A DNA stretch of 13,546 nucleotides, taken from an uncultured Rhodocyclaceae bacterium (GTDB lineage Bacteria > Pseudomonadota > Gammaproteobacteria > Burkholderiales > Rhodocyclaceae). Positions 12,751-13,546 of the stretch are shown here, one piece after another (within the stretch, counting starts at the first letter, position 1; each line of letters begins with the position of its first letter). Location of the stretch: positions 1 to 13,546 of the forward strand of contig URNG01000086.1 of the NCBI GenBank assembly GCA_900549295.1, in the 5' to 3' direction. Position numbers and translations under genes: made by a program. A model generated the notes under the pieces. That model was not told the origin of the DNA and ran no database searches. It saw nothing but the letters and a program-made list of their open reading frames with translations.

Positions 12751-13546
12751 CTACCGGGGCGGCATGGTTTTTTTGGCTTCCAGCCAGACCAGATACGGGG
12801 TGGCCCGGCCGACTTCGACCGGCAGCGACCGGGCGAGGATGCGCAGGGCGGCGTCGCTGTCGTTGAGGGGCAACATGCCGGTGAAGCGCAGATCGGCCAG
12901 CGCCTCGGCGTCGCGCAGGATGAGCAGGCCGCGCCGATGACGGGCGAGTTCGGCGACGACTTCGGGCAGCGGGGTCTGGTTGAAGATCAGGTGGCCGTAC
13001 GCCCAGGCTTCGCTGGCGGCGCCATCCGGGAGTTCCCGCGGCGCTTCCACCGCGGCGCGGGTGTAGCGTGCGGTCTGCCCGGCGGCGAGCACGACGGGCG
13101 CTTGCGGGTTGGCCCGGCTGGCGACGGCGACGGCGGATTCGAGAACGCTGACGGCGGTGTCGCCTTGCCGCTGATCGACGACGTAGCGGGTGCCGAGCGC
13201 CTCGGCGGAACCGTCGCGGCTGACGACGCGGAAAGCCCGGCCTTGGGCGTCCTTGGCGACTTCGGCGAGGAGGCGGCCGGCGTGCAGCTTGATTTCGCGC
13301 GTCTTGGCATCGTAGCGGATGTCGATGCTGGCGCCGCTGTCGAGGGTGAGGCGGCTGCCATCGTCGAGTTCGACCCGGCGCAGCTCGCCCGGCGCGACGT
13401 GCACGTCGGCCAGCCAGTGCTGGAGGGGCAGCAGCCAGGCGAGCGCGAGGACGGCGAGGAGCGTGACGGCCGTTTTACGGCGGCGGGTTTTGGCCCGGGC
13501 TTGGGCTGGCTGGCTTGATTCGGCCAGTTCTGCCGGCTCGGCGGCA
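12751..13546 (-). CDS. FecR-family anti-sigma / signal-transducing regulator (N-terminus beyond the right edge)
   Basis: The visible 264 residues are the C-terminal part of a FecR-like inner-membrane protein. After a charged segment (ARAKTRRRK) comes one transmembrane helix (TAVTLLAVLALAWLLPL, around 13473-13420). The periplasmic FecR domain follows: VAPGELRRVELDDGSRLTLDSG, IKLHAGRLLAEVAKD, FRVVSRDGSAEALGTRY and VSVLESAVAV. Then comes a C-terminal STN-like domain (TPLPEVVAELARHRRG, LNDSDAALRILARSLPV). FecR receives the signal from the STN domain of a loaded TonB receptor and controls an ECF sigma factor. The frame stays open to the window edge; the internal GTG at 13404 lies after the helix and is not the start. 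The cytoplasmic anti-sigma part and the expected fecI-like sigma gene would be to the right. The receptor gene follows 261 bp downstream on the same strand. Confidence 0.9.
   Translation of the reverse strand, partial: AAEPAELAESSQPAQARAKTRRRKTAVTLLAVLALAWLLPLQHWLADVHVAPGELRRVELDDGSRLTLDSGASIDIRYDAKTREIKLHAGRLLAEVAKDAQGRAFRVVSRDGSAEALGTRYVVDQRQGDTAVSVLESAVAVASRANPQAPVVLAAGQTARYTRAAVEAPRELPDGAASEAWAYGHLIFNQTPLPEVVAELARHRRGLLILRDAEALADLRFTGMLPLNDSDAALRILARSLPVEVGRATPYLVWLEAKKTMPPR

Noticed and set aside
1..13546. CRISPR arrays, tRNA or rRNA genes
   Set aside because: No regularly spaced long repeats and no tRNA- or rRNA-like sequence seen; the only periodic repeats are the 22-24 bp units at the cassette end.

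Overview
The window looks like a high-GC betaproteobacterial chromosome, probably of the Azoarcus/Thauera/Accumulibacter (Rhodocyclales) type. This is inferred from the leuS-lptE-holA gene order, GC-rich codon use, a DUF4351-type Rpn gene and a FecR/TonB-receptor pair. There are three parts: a housekeeping block (1-3753), an Rpn nuclease gene broken by a mobile element (3835-8845), and a minus-strand iron or heme uptake locus (9082-13546).

Housekeeping block. A lipoprotein gene leaves the window on the minus strand at the left edge. Opposite it, the ORF at 214-2199 starts as the helicase HrpB and after about 66 residues becomes the C-terminal two thirds of leucyl-tRNA synthetase. This in-frame chimera lacks the LeuRS HIGH half and most of HrpB. 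It is either an assembly error or a real deletion fusion. lptE (LPS-assembly lipoprotein) and holA (DNA polymerase III delta) follow in tight operon spacing.

Accessory block. An Rpn-family PD-(D/E)XK nuclease gene is split. Its 5' part (3835-4404) and 3' part (8478-8845) rejoin in frame when 4405-8477 is removed. The inserted 4066-bp segment (4405-8470) ends in inverted repeats TGCGTAYTCC. It carries subterminal GGAAY/GTGG repeats of the kind found at IS21-family ends and is bordered by a 7-bp duplication with one mismatch. No transposase is visible. Its only gene is a much more AT-rich 1076-aa protein with an N-terminal nucleoside-phosphorylase-type domain and a central NACHT ATPase, the layout of a PNP-NLR antiphage protein. 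The segment therefore looks like a mobile insertion cassette carrying a single-gene defence system. The 3' remnant of the Rpn gene keeps an internal ATG behind a perfect AGGAGG, so an 85-aa C-terminal protein, comparable to the intragenic small products of other rpn genes, may still be made. The Rpn 5' part also has a frameshift at a run of seven C.

Iron or heme uptake block. A convergent minus-strand pair encodes the C-terminal part of a FecR-like anti-sigma regulator and a 1135-aa TonB-dependent receptor with an N-terminal STN signalling domain and a HasR-like C-terminus. The 261-bp gap between them holds nested inverted repeats and a FecI-type promoter candidate. The usual model is receptor STN to FecR to an ECF sigma factor (outside the window) to receptor promoter.
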